Shown here: piece after piece, positions 6,902 through 13,326 of the stretch | Position numbering within the stretch: position 1 is the first letter of the stretch | How the letters are laid out: the number at the start of each line of letters is the position of its first letter | Translations under genes and position numbers: made by a program | Notes under the pieces: generated by a model | Told to the model about the DNA's origin: nothing | What the model saw: only the letters and a program-made list of their open reading frames with translations | The model's database searches: none | Assembly: GCA_947096075.1 (NCBI GenBank) | Contig: CAMUQE010000027.1 | Span: forward strand, 1 to 16,652 | Reading direction: 5' to 3' | DNA from: Veillonella parvula | GTDB lineage: Bacteria; Bacillota; Negativicutes; Veillonellales; Veillonellaceae | DNA: 16,652 bases

Positions 6902-7888
6902 TTATTTACGGCACAAGCCCATAGCTTGTTCTACCTTGCGGTACATTACACTTGCTTTTGCATGTGCATTAGCAGCACCTTCATCAAGAATTACATCTAG
7001 TTCAGGGCTTGTAATCAATTCATTGTAACGTTGTTGAATTGGCTCAAGGGTTGCTACTAAAAGGTCCGCAATATCGGATTTAAATACGCCATAACCTTTA
7101 CCTGCGTACATTTCTTCGATAGCTTCGTAGCTGTCTTTCGTGATGGCACGGTAAATGCCCATCAAGTTAGAAATGCCAGGTTTATTCTCTTTATCATAAC
7201 GCACTGCATTATCAGAGTCAGTTTGAGCGCGTTTCAATTTTTTCACAATCAAATCTGGGGCATCCAAAAGGCGAATTGTGGCATTTTGGTTGTCGTCAGA
7301 TTTACTCATTTTTTTAGTTGGTTCTTGCAAGCTCATGACACGAGCACCACCTTCGCCGACCTTGATATCAGGTACTACGAAAGTTTCGCCAAATTTATAG
7401 TTGAAGCGCTCCGCCAAGTTACGTGTCAATTCTAGATGTTGCTTTTGGTCTTCCCCTACAGGAACATAGTTAGTACCATATAACAAGATATCTGCCGCCA
7501 TCAATGGTGGATACGTAAGCAATGCAGTTGGGATAGACTCACCTTGCTTTTGAGACTTATCCTTGTACTGTGTCATGCGCTCTAATTCGCCTACATAGCT
7601 AATAGATTGCATAACCCAACCGAGCTTAACATGCTCAGGTACTTCGGATTGTACGAATAATGTTACCTTTTTAGGATCGAGGCCAACTGCAAGATATAGC
7701 GCAGCCAAATTGCGAGTATTTTGGAATAACTCTTTTGGATCTTGCGGTACAGTAATCGCATGTTGGTTAACGATACAATAGTAACATTCATCAGTATCTT
7801 GATAGTCTAAAAAATTACGTAAAGCCCCCAAATAGTTACCAAGTGTTAACTCCCCACTTGGTTGGATGCCGGAAAATATAACTGCCAT
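6902..7888 (-). CDS. trpS: Tryptophanyl-tRNA synthetase
   Basis: Class Ic aminoacyl-tRNA synthetase that charges tRNA-Trp in the cytoplasm. The N-terminus SGIQPSGELTLGNYLGAL contains the HIGH-equivalent (TLGN, residues 15-18), and KKMSKSDDN near residue 195 is the KMSKS loop. The length, 328 residues, is normal for bacterial TrpRS. The GEDQKQHLELTRNLAERFN region is also typical. Ribosome binding site GGGAGA lies 5 bp before the ATG. It follows glmS by 58 bp, with a terminator-like hairpin between them and no visible T-box leader or separate promoter in that gap, so expression probably depends on read-through or on a promoter inside glmS. Confidence 0.97.
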   Translation of the reverse strand: MAVIFSGIQPSGELTLGNYLGALRNFLDYQDTDECYYCIVNQHAITVPQDPKELFQNTRNLAALYLAVGLDPKKVTLFVQSEVPEHVKLGWVMQSISYVGELERMTQYKDKSQKQGESIPTALLTYPPLMAADILLYGTNYVPVGEDQKQHLELTRNLAERFNYKFGETFVVPDIKVGEGGARVMSLQEPTKKMSKSDDNQNATIRLLDAPDLIVKKLKRAQTDSDNAVRYDKENKPGISNLMGIYRAITKDSYEAIEEMYAGKGYGVFKSDIADLLVATLEPIQQRYNELITSPELDVILDEGAANAHAKASVMYRKVEQAMGLCRK

Positions 7889-7911
7889 AATAGTCTCCCT
7901 ATATTGAAATA

Positions 7912-7939
7912 AACCAACAGTGCCGAAACACTGTTGGTT
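7912..7939 (-). terminator. Terminator or attenuator hairpin between glmS and trpS
   Basis: AACCAACAGTG (7912-7922) and CACTGTTGGTT (7929-7939) form a perfect 11-bp stem with a 6-nt loop, 7 bp after the glmS stop. On the minus strand it is followed by TATTTC, a modest U-tract. It also ends only 23 bp before the trpS start, so complete termination here would leave trpS without a visible promoter. Confidence 0.75.
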
Positions 7940-7946
7940 ATATATA

Positions 7947-9779
7947 TTATTCTACGGTTACAGATTTAGCCAAGTTACGTGGCTTGTCTACGTCTGCACC
8001 GCGTGTAATCGCTGCGTAGTACGCCAATAATTGCAATGGTACAACCGCTAAGATTGGAGCGATGAATTTATTTGCACGAGGCACATAGATTGTGTGGTCA
8101 ACATGTTTAGATAATTCTTCGTCACCTTTCATACCGATGCCGATTACGATAGCTTCACGCGCTTTTACTTCGCGGATGTTGCTGATCATCTTGTCATAAA
8201 CATCCTCCTGTGTAGCCAACGCGATAACAGGTACGCCTTCTTCAATAAGCGCTAATGTACCATGTTTCAACTCGCCTCCAGCATATGCTTCAGCGTGGAT
8301 GTAAGAAATTTCTTTCAATTTCAAAGCACCTTCCATCGCTACTGCGTAGTCGATAGCACGGCCCAAGAAGAATGCATCAGACTTGAAGCCATAATGCTTA
8401 GCAAAGGCTTTCATATCTTCGTCCACTTCAAAGATTTCGTGAATCAATGCAGGCAAGTTTTTAACACCGCTAAGGATTTCTTCACCTACAGCTGGATCCA
8501 TTTTGCCGTTTAATTGACCAAGGTATACAGCGAACAACAAGCCTGCTACTAATTGAGTAGTGTACGCTTTTGTGGACGCTACGGAAATTTCAGGACCAGC
8601 CCATGTATAAACAGTATTATCTGCTTCACGGGAGATACTGGAACCTACAACATTTGTAATCGCCAAGGATTTAGCACCAAGGCGTTTAGCCTCTTTCAAA
8701 GCCGCCAATGTATCGGATGTTTCACCGGATTGGCTGATAACGATACATAATGTTTTGTCATCAGTCAACGGATTGCTGTAACGGTACTCAGATGCGATTT
8801 CCACATTTACCGGAATACGCGCCAAGCTTTCAATATATTGTTTAGTTACAAGACCTGCATGGTATGCAGTACCACATGCAACGATGAGGATTTTGTTGAA
8901 AGCTGCTACATCATCAACAGTCCAATTCAATTCCTCGAAGTGTACAGTTTTGCCATCTTCAGAGATGTGTGTACCAAATGTATCCCGAACTGCTTTAGGT
9001 TGATCATGAATTTCTTTCAACATGAAGTGTTCATAACCGCCTTTTTCAGCAGCCTCTGCATTCCAGCTTACGTGGAATACTTCTTTATCGATAGCATTAC
9101 CTTCACGGTCAAATATGGATACATTATCACGAGTTACAATCGCTAATTCGCCATCGCTTAAGATGTATGTATCACGTGTGTAGTTAATGATAGCTGGAAT
9201 ATCGGATGCAACGAAGTTTTCACCTTTACCAAGACCGATAACCAATGGGTTTTCTTTTTTCGTACAAATGATTTTGTCTGGCTCATCAGCACAGATGATT
9301 TCAAGAGCATATGCACCATCAACACGAGCGAGCATGCGACGTACAGTACCTACGAAATCGCCATCATACATATCTGCCAATAAGTGAGCTACTACTTCAG
9401 TATCCGTTTCGGATTTGAAATGGTATCCTTTTTTGATGAGCTCCTCTTTTAAAGGCATATAATTTTCGATAATACCGTTGTGAACAACAGCAAATTTACC
9501 ATCTTCAGAGGAATGAGGATGGGAGTTCATATCGGATGGACGACCATGTGTAGCCCAACGAGTATGACCAATACCTACAGTTCCTTCATTAGGATCCGCT
9601 TTTACAATAGCCTCAAGATTAGCAAGACGGCCAACCTTTTTCTGAATTTTAATTACATTTTCAGCACCGATAACAGCGATGCCTGCAGAGTCATAACCAC
9701 GGTATTCTAATTTCGACATACCGTCCAATAAGAAATCAGATGCTTGATTAAAGCCAATGTATCCTACGATACCGCACAT
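7947..9779 (-). CDS. glmS: Glutamine--fructose-6-phosphate aminotransferase (isomerizing)
   Basis: Makes glucosamine-6-phosphate from fructose-6-phosphate and glutamine, the first committed step to UDP-GlcNAc for peptidoglycan and LPS. The N-terminal glutaminase domain begins MCGIVGYIG, with catalytic Cys2 exposed after Met removal, and contains GIGHTRWATHG and NGIIEN. Two SIS sugar-isomerase domains follow (SQSGETSDTLAALKEAK, STKAYTTQ), and the C-terminus ends DKPRNLAKSVTVE, the canonical tail. At 610 residues it is full length. Ribosome binding site AGGAGGA precedes the ATG. Its leader carries the glmS ribozyme, giving product feedback. The next pathway enzyme, glmM, is in the window 3.5 kb away on the same strand but in a separate transcript. 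Confidence 0.98.
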   Translation of the reverse strand: MCGIVGYIGFNQASDFLLDGMSKLEYRGYDSAGIAVIGAENVIKIQKKVGRLANLEAIVKADPNEGTVGIGHTRWATHGRPSDMNSHPHSSEDGKFAVVHNGIIENYMPLKEELIKKGYHFKSETDTEVVAHLLADMYDGDFVGTVRRMLARVDGAYALEIICADEPDKIICTKKENPLVIGLGKGENFVASDIPAIINYTRDTYILSDGELAIVTRDNVSIFDREGNAIDKEVFHVSWNAEAAEKGGYEHFMLKEIHDQPKAVRDTFGTHISEDGKTVHFEELNWTVDDVAAFNKILIVACGTAYHAGLVTKQYIESLARIPVNVEIASEYRYSNPLTDDKTLCIVISQSGETSDTLAALKEAKRLGAKSLAITNVVGSSISREADNTVYTWAGPEISVASTKAYTTQLVAGLLFAVYLGQLNGKMDPAVGEEILSGVKNLPALIHEIFEVDEDMKAFAKHYGFKSDAFFLGRAIDYAVAMEGALKLKEISYIHAEAYAGGELKHGTLALIEEGVPVIALATQEDVYDKMISNIREVKAREAIVIGIGMKGDEELSKHVDHTIYVPRANKFIAPILAVVPLQLLAYYAAITRGADVDKPRNLAKSVTVE

Positions 9780-9796
9780 AAATATATCCTCCTATA

Positions 9797-9819
9797 ACTG
9801 GGGGCATTCTAGCCCCAGT
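9797..9819 (-). promoter_or_regulatory. GC-rich hairpin just upstream of the glmS ribosome binding site
   Basis: ACTGGGG (9797-9803) and CCCCAGT (9813-9819) form a 7-bp stem with a 9-nt loop in an otherwise very AT-rich leader. It ends 5 bp before the AGGAGGA ribosome binding site. No U-tract follows on the minus strand, so it is not a standard terminator. It may affect stability of the ribozyme-cleaved mRNA or translation. Confidence 0.5.
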
Positions 9820-9881
9820 CAACAACTAAGGCTAACTAATTAACGTTCTAATTATGTATTAATTATTTAATACAATTCATT

Positions 9882-10021
9882 CAGATATACTTTGTCCCCA
9901 TCGTTACCGATGGGCTTTTTAATATCTGTTACGACATGAATGTGCCGGAAGAGCATCCGCTGATTATTCGATCACTCTTCACCTCGTCTACCCTAACGAC
10001 TGCCTTCGCGGGTACTTGCGC
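9882..10021 (-). ncRNA. glmS ribozyme (GlcN6P-activated self-cleaving riboswitch)
   Basis: Self-cleaving RNA in the glmS leader that uses glucosamine-6-phosphate as cofactor; cleavage lowers glmS mRNA. Minus-strand landmarks in order: ATA then GCGC (predicted cleavage between A at 10022 and G at 10021); P1-like arms TACCC/GGGTA; conserved GACGAGG; P2 arms GAAGAG (9980-9975) and CTCTTC (9953-9948) enclosing ATCGA and AGCGGATG; CCGG; P4 arms CAGATAT (9928-9922) and ATATCTG (9888-9882). Within P4 lie a nested CCCATCG/CGATGGG hairpin with GTAA loop and the conserved ACAAAG before the closing strand. The order and motifs match the Bacillus glmS ribozyme. It lies 100 bp before the glmS start. Confidence 0.93.
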
Positions 10022-10070
10022 TATTCGCCTTTACGAATTCGGATTTCCTTTCTATGATATACGGCAGAAT

Positions 10071-10094
10071 CAGTACAAAACGAATTATGTACTG
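10071..10094 (-). promoter_or_regulatory. Inverted repeat at the 5' end of the glmS leader
   Basis: CAGTACA (10071-10077) and TGTACTG (10088-10094) form 7-bp arms around a 10-nt loop, beginning at about the predicted transcription start and upstream of the ribozyme cleavage site. It would be part of the short 5' fragment released on cleavage. It could be an operator or a 5' stabilising hairpin. Confidence 0.4.
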
Positions 10095-10100
10095 AGCTAT

Positions 10101-10130
10101 ATTATACTAAAAATATCGATAAAATGTAAA
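10101..10130 (-). promoter_or_regulatory. Sigma-A-type promoter of glmS
   Basis: Minus-strand -35 TTTACA (10130-10125), 18-bp spacer, -10 TATAAT (10106-10101). Predicted start near 10094, so the ribozyme cleavage site lies about 70 nt into the transcript and the whole leader is about 315 nt. Confidence 0.75.
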
Positions 10131-10240
10131 CCTCCGAACCTAATTCAGAAGGAATAATAAAACGACTTTTTCTATATTTCACGTCGCTTTCATTGTAAGA
10201 AATTATACTGCTATCATTCTAAATTTTATACAATTAGATT

Positions 10241-10250
10241 TTGTTATATT
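10241..10250 (+). promoter_or_regulatory. Possible extended -10 promoter of the secreted beta-helix gene
   Basis: TTGTTATATT contains TG-T-TATATT, an extended -10 match, placing the start about 30 nt before the ATG at 10287. No good -35 is at the expected spacing. The intergenic region is shared with the divergent glmS promoter. Confidence 0.35.
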
Positions 10251-10286
10251 TCGAAATGCATTTATAGAATTTTGGAGATACTAATC

Positions 10287-11792
10287 ATGAATAAAACAAC
10301 TTTAAAAAAGAAACATAAAAATAGAAAAAATAGTTTGTCCTATAGAAAGTTACGCCGTTGGGTATTACCTGCAGTACTTGGCGCTGCCCTATCGACGTTA
10401 GCTATCATTCCAACCTTAGCAGCAGAGACTCAACCTAACACTAACATAGCAGTTGTAACCACAACAGAACAAACTAAAACAGTACCGCCTGCACAAGAAA
10501 GCACACCTCCAAACGGTGCACCTCATGGTGCGCCACCAACAGGGCAACCTCCTGTAGGAGCACCTAATGGTATGCCCCCAAGTGGTGCACCAAACGGGGT
10601 GCCTCCAGAGGGGATGTCTAACGGAGGATCTAATAGCATGGCTCCTCAACCGGAAGTAAATCCCAATACTTTCACAGGTACAGCAATAGTAACAGAAAAC
10701 AAATCTATTGCTCATGGATTAATTACCAATACAACTACGGATCAAAACGCTTTTATCGGCAAAAACAAAGCGGTAATTGATATTGAAAATAGCGTTTTCG
10801 ATAAAACTGGCAACACTACAAGCGATGACAATAGTAATTTTCGTGGTCAAAATGCAGTAGTCCTCGGCATTGACGGCAGTCAAATCAACATCAAGGGTAG
10901 CAATATTACATCTAACTCTAAAGGTTCTAATGCAGTCTTTGCCACTGGTGAAGGCTCGGTTATCAACGTAGAAAACACTAATATTCACACAAAAAGCGAT
11001 TCCTCTCGAGGTTTAGATGCTACTTATAAGGGTACTGTAAATGGCAAAAACCTAACTATTACTACTGAAGGGGCTCACTCCGCTACACTTGCTACAGATC
11101 GCGGAGAAGGCACAATCACCGCAGAAGCAGCCAAACTCACCACATCTGGCGAAGGCAGTCCTGTTATCTACTCCACGGGTAATATTATGGTAAACAATGT
11201 CAACGGAATAGCTAATAATAGTGAAATTGGCGTTGTAGAAGGTAAGAACTCCATTACCCTTACAAACTCCAATGTAACTGGCTACAAAGACAATGGTTTT
11301 ATGCTATATCAAAGCTTCTCTGGTGATGCTGAAAGCGGTATTGCTCGTCTGAAAGCAGAGAATAACACACTCACAACTCACGCTACAGGTGCGTTCCTCT
11401 ATGTAAACAACACCACTGCTGAAGTAGACCTTTCTAACAATACAATCTCTATACCGAACACATCTACCCTAGTGAAAGCAGCTGCTGACTCCCGTTGGGG
11501 AAAAACTGGTGAGAACGGCGGTCACCTCACACTCCGCACATCTAATCAAGAACTAAGCGGTAATATTATGTCCGATTCAATCAGTACCATCGCTCTAGAC
11601 ATGACAAATGGATCTAGCCTTGTAGGTGCTGTAAACACAGACAACACGGCTAAAGAAGTAACTGTGAAACTCAGCAAAGACTCCAATTGGATACTCACTG
11701 GCGACAGCTATGTAAAATCCTTGAGCAACGAAGACACAACCGGCAGTAACATTCAATTGAATGGATATAAACTTGTTGTGGCTGATAAATAA
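10287..11792 (+). CDS. Secreted repeat-rich beta-helix-like surface protein
   Basis: Exported protein (501 residues) of unknown function. A long basic n-region is followed by a hydrophobic core and AxA-type site (TLAA, cleavage near residue 46). A proline/glycine-rich segment (74-110, PPxGAPNG units) follows, then about 370 residues of short beta-strand repeats rich in Asn, Thr and Gly with recurring (I/V)-x-(V/I)-x-N/G patterns, as in right-handed parallel beta-helices. The end (SNWILTGDSYVKSL, then a closing NGYKLVV) matches the natural C-terminus of a widespread clostridial family of uncharacterised secreted proteins, so it is not obviously truncated. No LPxTG, SLH domain or autotransporter barrel is present. 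The ORF can be read from a TTG at 10272, but GGAGA (10274-10278) with 8-bp spacing selects the ATG at 10287. It ends just before a large hairpin. Confidence 0.85.
   Translation: MNKTTLKKKHKNRKNSLSYRKLRRWVLPAVLGAALSTLAIIPTLAAETQPNTNIAVVTTTEQTKTVPPAQESTPPNGAPHGAPPTGQPPVGAPNGMPPSGAPNGVPPEGMSNGGSNSMAPQPEVNPNTFTGTAIVTENKSIAHGLITNTTTDQNAFIGKNKAVIDIENSVFDKTGNTTSDDNSNFRGQNAVVLGIDGSQINIKGSNITSNSKGSNAVFATGEGSVINVENTNIHTKSDSSRGLDATYKGTVNGKNLTITTEGAHSATLATDRGEGTITAEAAKLTTSGEGSPVIYSTGNIMVNNVNGIANNSEIGVVEGKNSITLTNSNVTGYKDNGFMLYQSFSGDAESGIARLKAENNTLTTHATGAFLYVNNTTAEVDLSNNTISIPNTSTLVKAAADSRWGKTGENGGHLTLRTSNQELSGNIMSDSISTIALDMTNGSSLVGAVNTDNTAKEVTVKLSKDSNWILTGDSYVKSLSNEDTTGSNIQLNGYKLVVADK
10506..10616 (+). repeat. 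In-frame PPxGAPNGx repeat segment
   Basis: Residues 74-110 of the secreted protein read as degenerate 9-residue units: PPNGAPHGA, PPTGQ, PPVGAPNGM, PPSGAPNGV, PPEGM. At DNA level the units share GGTGCACC-like and CCTCCxxxxGG-like blocks but with synonymous drift. It probably forms an extended linker between membrane-proximal N-terminus and beta-helix, and is a place where copy number could vary between strains. Confidence 0.75.
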
Positions 11793-11795
11793 TTA

Positions 11796-11892
11796 TAAAA
11801 GCACTACTCTGAATACTGATATGTACCCCCTTTACTGGTTGTCCGGTAAAGGGGGTACATATCAGTAATTACAATTCAAAGTAGTGCTTTTA
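11796..11892. terminator. Very long nested hairpin, probable bidirectional terminator
   Basis: Outer arms TAAAAGCACTACT (11796-11808) and AGTAGTGCTTTTA (11880-11892) pair over 13 bp; after one mismatch, TGAAT/ATTCA adds 5 bp. Inside, 11815-11838 pairs with 11843-11866 over 24 bp with one wobble. The only large interruption is a 7-nt bulge (11867-11873). Either strand ends in a T-rich run (TTTTAATTT on plus, TTTTATAATT on minus), so it can terminate both the beta-helix gene, which stops 4 bp away, and the convergent TPR gene. Confidence 0.85.
11815..11866. repeat. Inner palindromic unit of the nested hairpin, possible IS-end relic
   Basis: A near-perfect palindrome with 24-bp arms and a TTGT loop, bounded by TGATATG on the left and CATATCA on the right. 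The arms contain GTACCCCC and GGGGGTAC. TG/CA termini and a CCCCC block resemble ends of IS3/IS150-type elements facing each other with the interior deleted. That origin is an inference; no target-site duplication is evident. Confidence 0.35.
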
Positions 11893-11966
11893 ATTTATTA
11901 AACTTACTTGTATATCAGCTTGAATATATAAATCGCCTTTAGATACATCTGCCAATAGTTAACGGA

Positions 11967-12977
11967 TTAAAAATTATGAGTTAAACAGTCTATTAAATAG
12001 CACCCATATATTGGCCATAGTTTTAGTTCAACAACAGGTTTGTAGTTTTCATCTTTAATTTTATGTTCCAATAAATTTAGGTCTTTTAAATCATCTTCCC
12101 AGCTCTGGATATAACTTTGCTTTTCATCTTCACTATCAAAGTCTTCGTCCACTTTTGCATCTTCTATACATGCCAATATTTCTGTTCGTTGCTTGTCCAC
12201 CTCTAGATGGAATTGGTCATGTTGATTCATAGTCCAAAGCCCAAAATAATAAGGACCGTCACTTAAGTCACAAGAGTTTTTAGCCTTTTCGCATTCTTCT
12301 AAGAATAATTTATACTCATCTAATACATAATAGGCATTTAAGATATCAAACTCCCAAATCTCATCATCTCGCTGATATGCAGGATCTCCACCAATCTTAA
12401 TTTTCTTCAAATAATCAAGGGCTTGCTTTTTATTGCCTAAATACACATCGCAATAAGCTATACACAACAATAACCGCATTCTATTTGGATAGTTTTCAAG
12501 TAACTGCAAAAGTATGGTCTTTACTTTTTCATATTCTTTGAGTTCAAATAAACATACCGCATAGCCAAAGTTCATTTCATAATTATCTGATATGCTTCGT
12601 CCCTTTTCATAAGTCAGTAAGCTTCTCTCCAATTCCTCTACTGAGCCCTTATCTGCATAAGATGAAAAATGATATAAAGCCAGCCCTCGGTAGGTCTCTA
12701 TATATGGAGAATTTAACTTTACAGCTGCAGATAGATACTCATATTCTTTTATATTGCCCTCATCATTATAATAAAAAGCTAAATTAGTATAAACTTTAGC
12801 TTTTTCAACATCATTCAATTCATCGCTATATTTTTCTAAGAACTTCTCCAAGATAAGTTGTGATTTTTTCTCTCTCCGTGCTTGTGATTCAGCATATGCA
12901 AGCTCACAAGCAGACTCAACACTATTCGGGCACTCATTAAGGAGAGTCTCACCTTCCCCTTGATTTATATTTTTCAT
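11967..12977 (-). CDS. Cytoplasmic tetratricopeptide-repeat (TPR) type protein
   Basis: A 336-residue, largely helical, charged protein with no signal peptide or membrane segment. Several helix pairs resemble degenerate TPRs: AKVYTNLAFYYNDEGNIKEY (about 60-80), MNFGYAVCLFELKEYEKV (about 135-153), LLLCIAYCDVYLGNKKQALD (about 174-193). This indicates a protein-binding scaffold; no catalytic domain is seen, and the acidic C-terminal third is not recognised. Ribosome binding site AAGGTG lies 4-5 bp before the ATG. It is monocistronic, converging on the large hairpin at 11.8 kb. The gene is markedly A/T-rich at codon level compared with glmM and glmS next to it, suggesting accessory or acquired status. 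Specific role unknown. Confidence 0.8.
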   Translation of the reverse strand: MKNINQGEGETLLNECPNSVESACELAYAESQARREKKSQLILEKFLEKYSDELNDVEKAKVYTNLAFYYNDEGNIKEYEYLSAAVKLNSPYIETYRGLALYHFSSYADKGSVEELERSLLTYEKGRSISDNYEMNFGYAVCLFELKEYEKVKTILLQLLENYPNRMRLLLCIAYCDVYLGNKKQALDYLKKIKIGGDPAYQRDDEIWEFDILNAYYVLDEYKLFLEECEKAKNSCDLSDGPYYFGLWTMNQHDQFHLEVDKQRTEILACIEDAKVDEDFDSEDEKQSYIQSWEDDLKDLNLLEHKIKDENYKPVVELKLWPIYGCYLIDCLTHNF

Positions 12978-13022
12978 ATTACACCTTAACTATTAAACCA
13001 ATACGATTTAAACTATATAGCT

Positions 13023-13031
13023 ATAATAACA
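13023..13031 (-). promoter_or_regulatory. Possible extended -10 promoter of the TPR gene
   Basis: Minus strand TGTTATTAT (TATTAT at 13028-13023, TG at 13031-13030), predicted leader about 40 nt. No good -35, but the palindrome CCTATATAGG (13042-13051) occupies the -35 region and might be an activator or repressor site. Confidence 0.35.
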
Positions 13032-13212
13032 TAAATCTCTCCCTATATAGGTAACTACAGAAATGTACTTATAACAATGAACTATAACTAATTCCCCATT
13101 AACAAACTCTGTACCTAAAATTGTTGCTATCGGTATCAAGGACTTAGTGCATAAATATCGGCGCACTAGTGACGAATCCATTCGGCAGTCATCTAAAATA
13201 CATGTAAAGAAA

Positions 13213-13283
13213 ATGCCAGCCAATATATGTTCCTGCAGCGACTTTGCGTAGGACGGAGCAAAGGGACATATATTGGTGGGCAT
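13213..13283 (-). terminator. Long imperfect hairpin downstream of glmM, probable terminator
   Basis: Arms 13213-13233 and 13263-13283 pair over 21 positions with one A/G mismatch (13218/13278) and two G-T wobbles; the core is CCAATATATG pairing with CATATATTGG. The 29-nt apical part contains a second small stem TTTGC (13243-13247) / GCAAA (13258-13262). On the minus strand the stem is followed by TTTCTTTACATG, a U-rich tail, 44 bp after the glmM stop. The arm length is unusual for a simple terminator and may mark an intergenic repeat. Confidence 0.6.
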
Positions 13284-13326
13284 ACGCCTTTATAAATTTG
13301 TAGAATGGATTCAAACGAAGGAGGTG

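Larger units (their letters stand above)
12978..13326. other. 349-bp intergenic stretch with structured DNA and no convincing gene
   Basis: Between the TPR gene and glmM. It holds the probable TPR promoter, the perfect palindromes CCTATATAGG (13042-13051) and CACTAGTG (13164-13171), the pair GAATCCATTC (13174-13183) and GAATGGATTC (13303-13312), which are reverse complements, and the large hairpin at 13213-13283. A 91-codon minus-strand reading (13008-13283) starts inside the hairpin with a weak ribosome binding site and has no protein-like features, so it is not called as a gene. It could be a decayed element or an untranslated repeat. Confidence 0.6.

Noticed and set aside
7889..7946. T-box leader for trpS
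   Set aside because: The gap is too short and lacks the TGGNACCGCG-type antiterminator box; only a simple hairpin is present.
13008..13283. 91-codon minus-strand reading between the TPR gene and glmM
   Set aside because: It starts inside the long hairpin, has only a weak ribosome binding site, and shows no domain, signal peptide or protein-like composition pattern. Its 3' part overlaps the likely TPR promoter.
13213..13283. tRNA-like or cloverleaf RNA
   Set aside because: No T-loop or D-loop consensus and no anticodon arm; it is a linear hairpin with one small apical stem.
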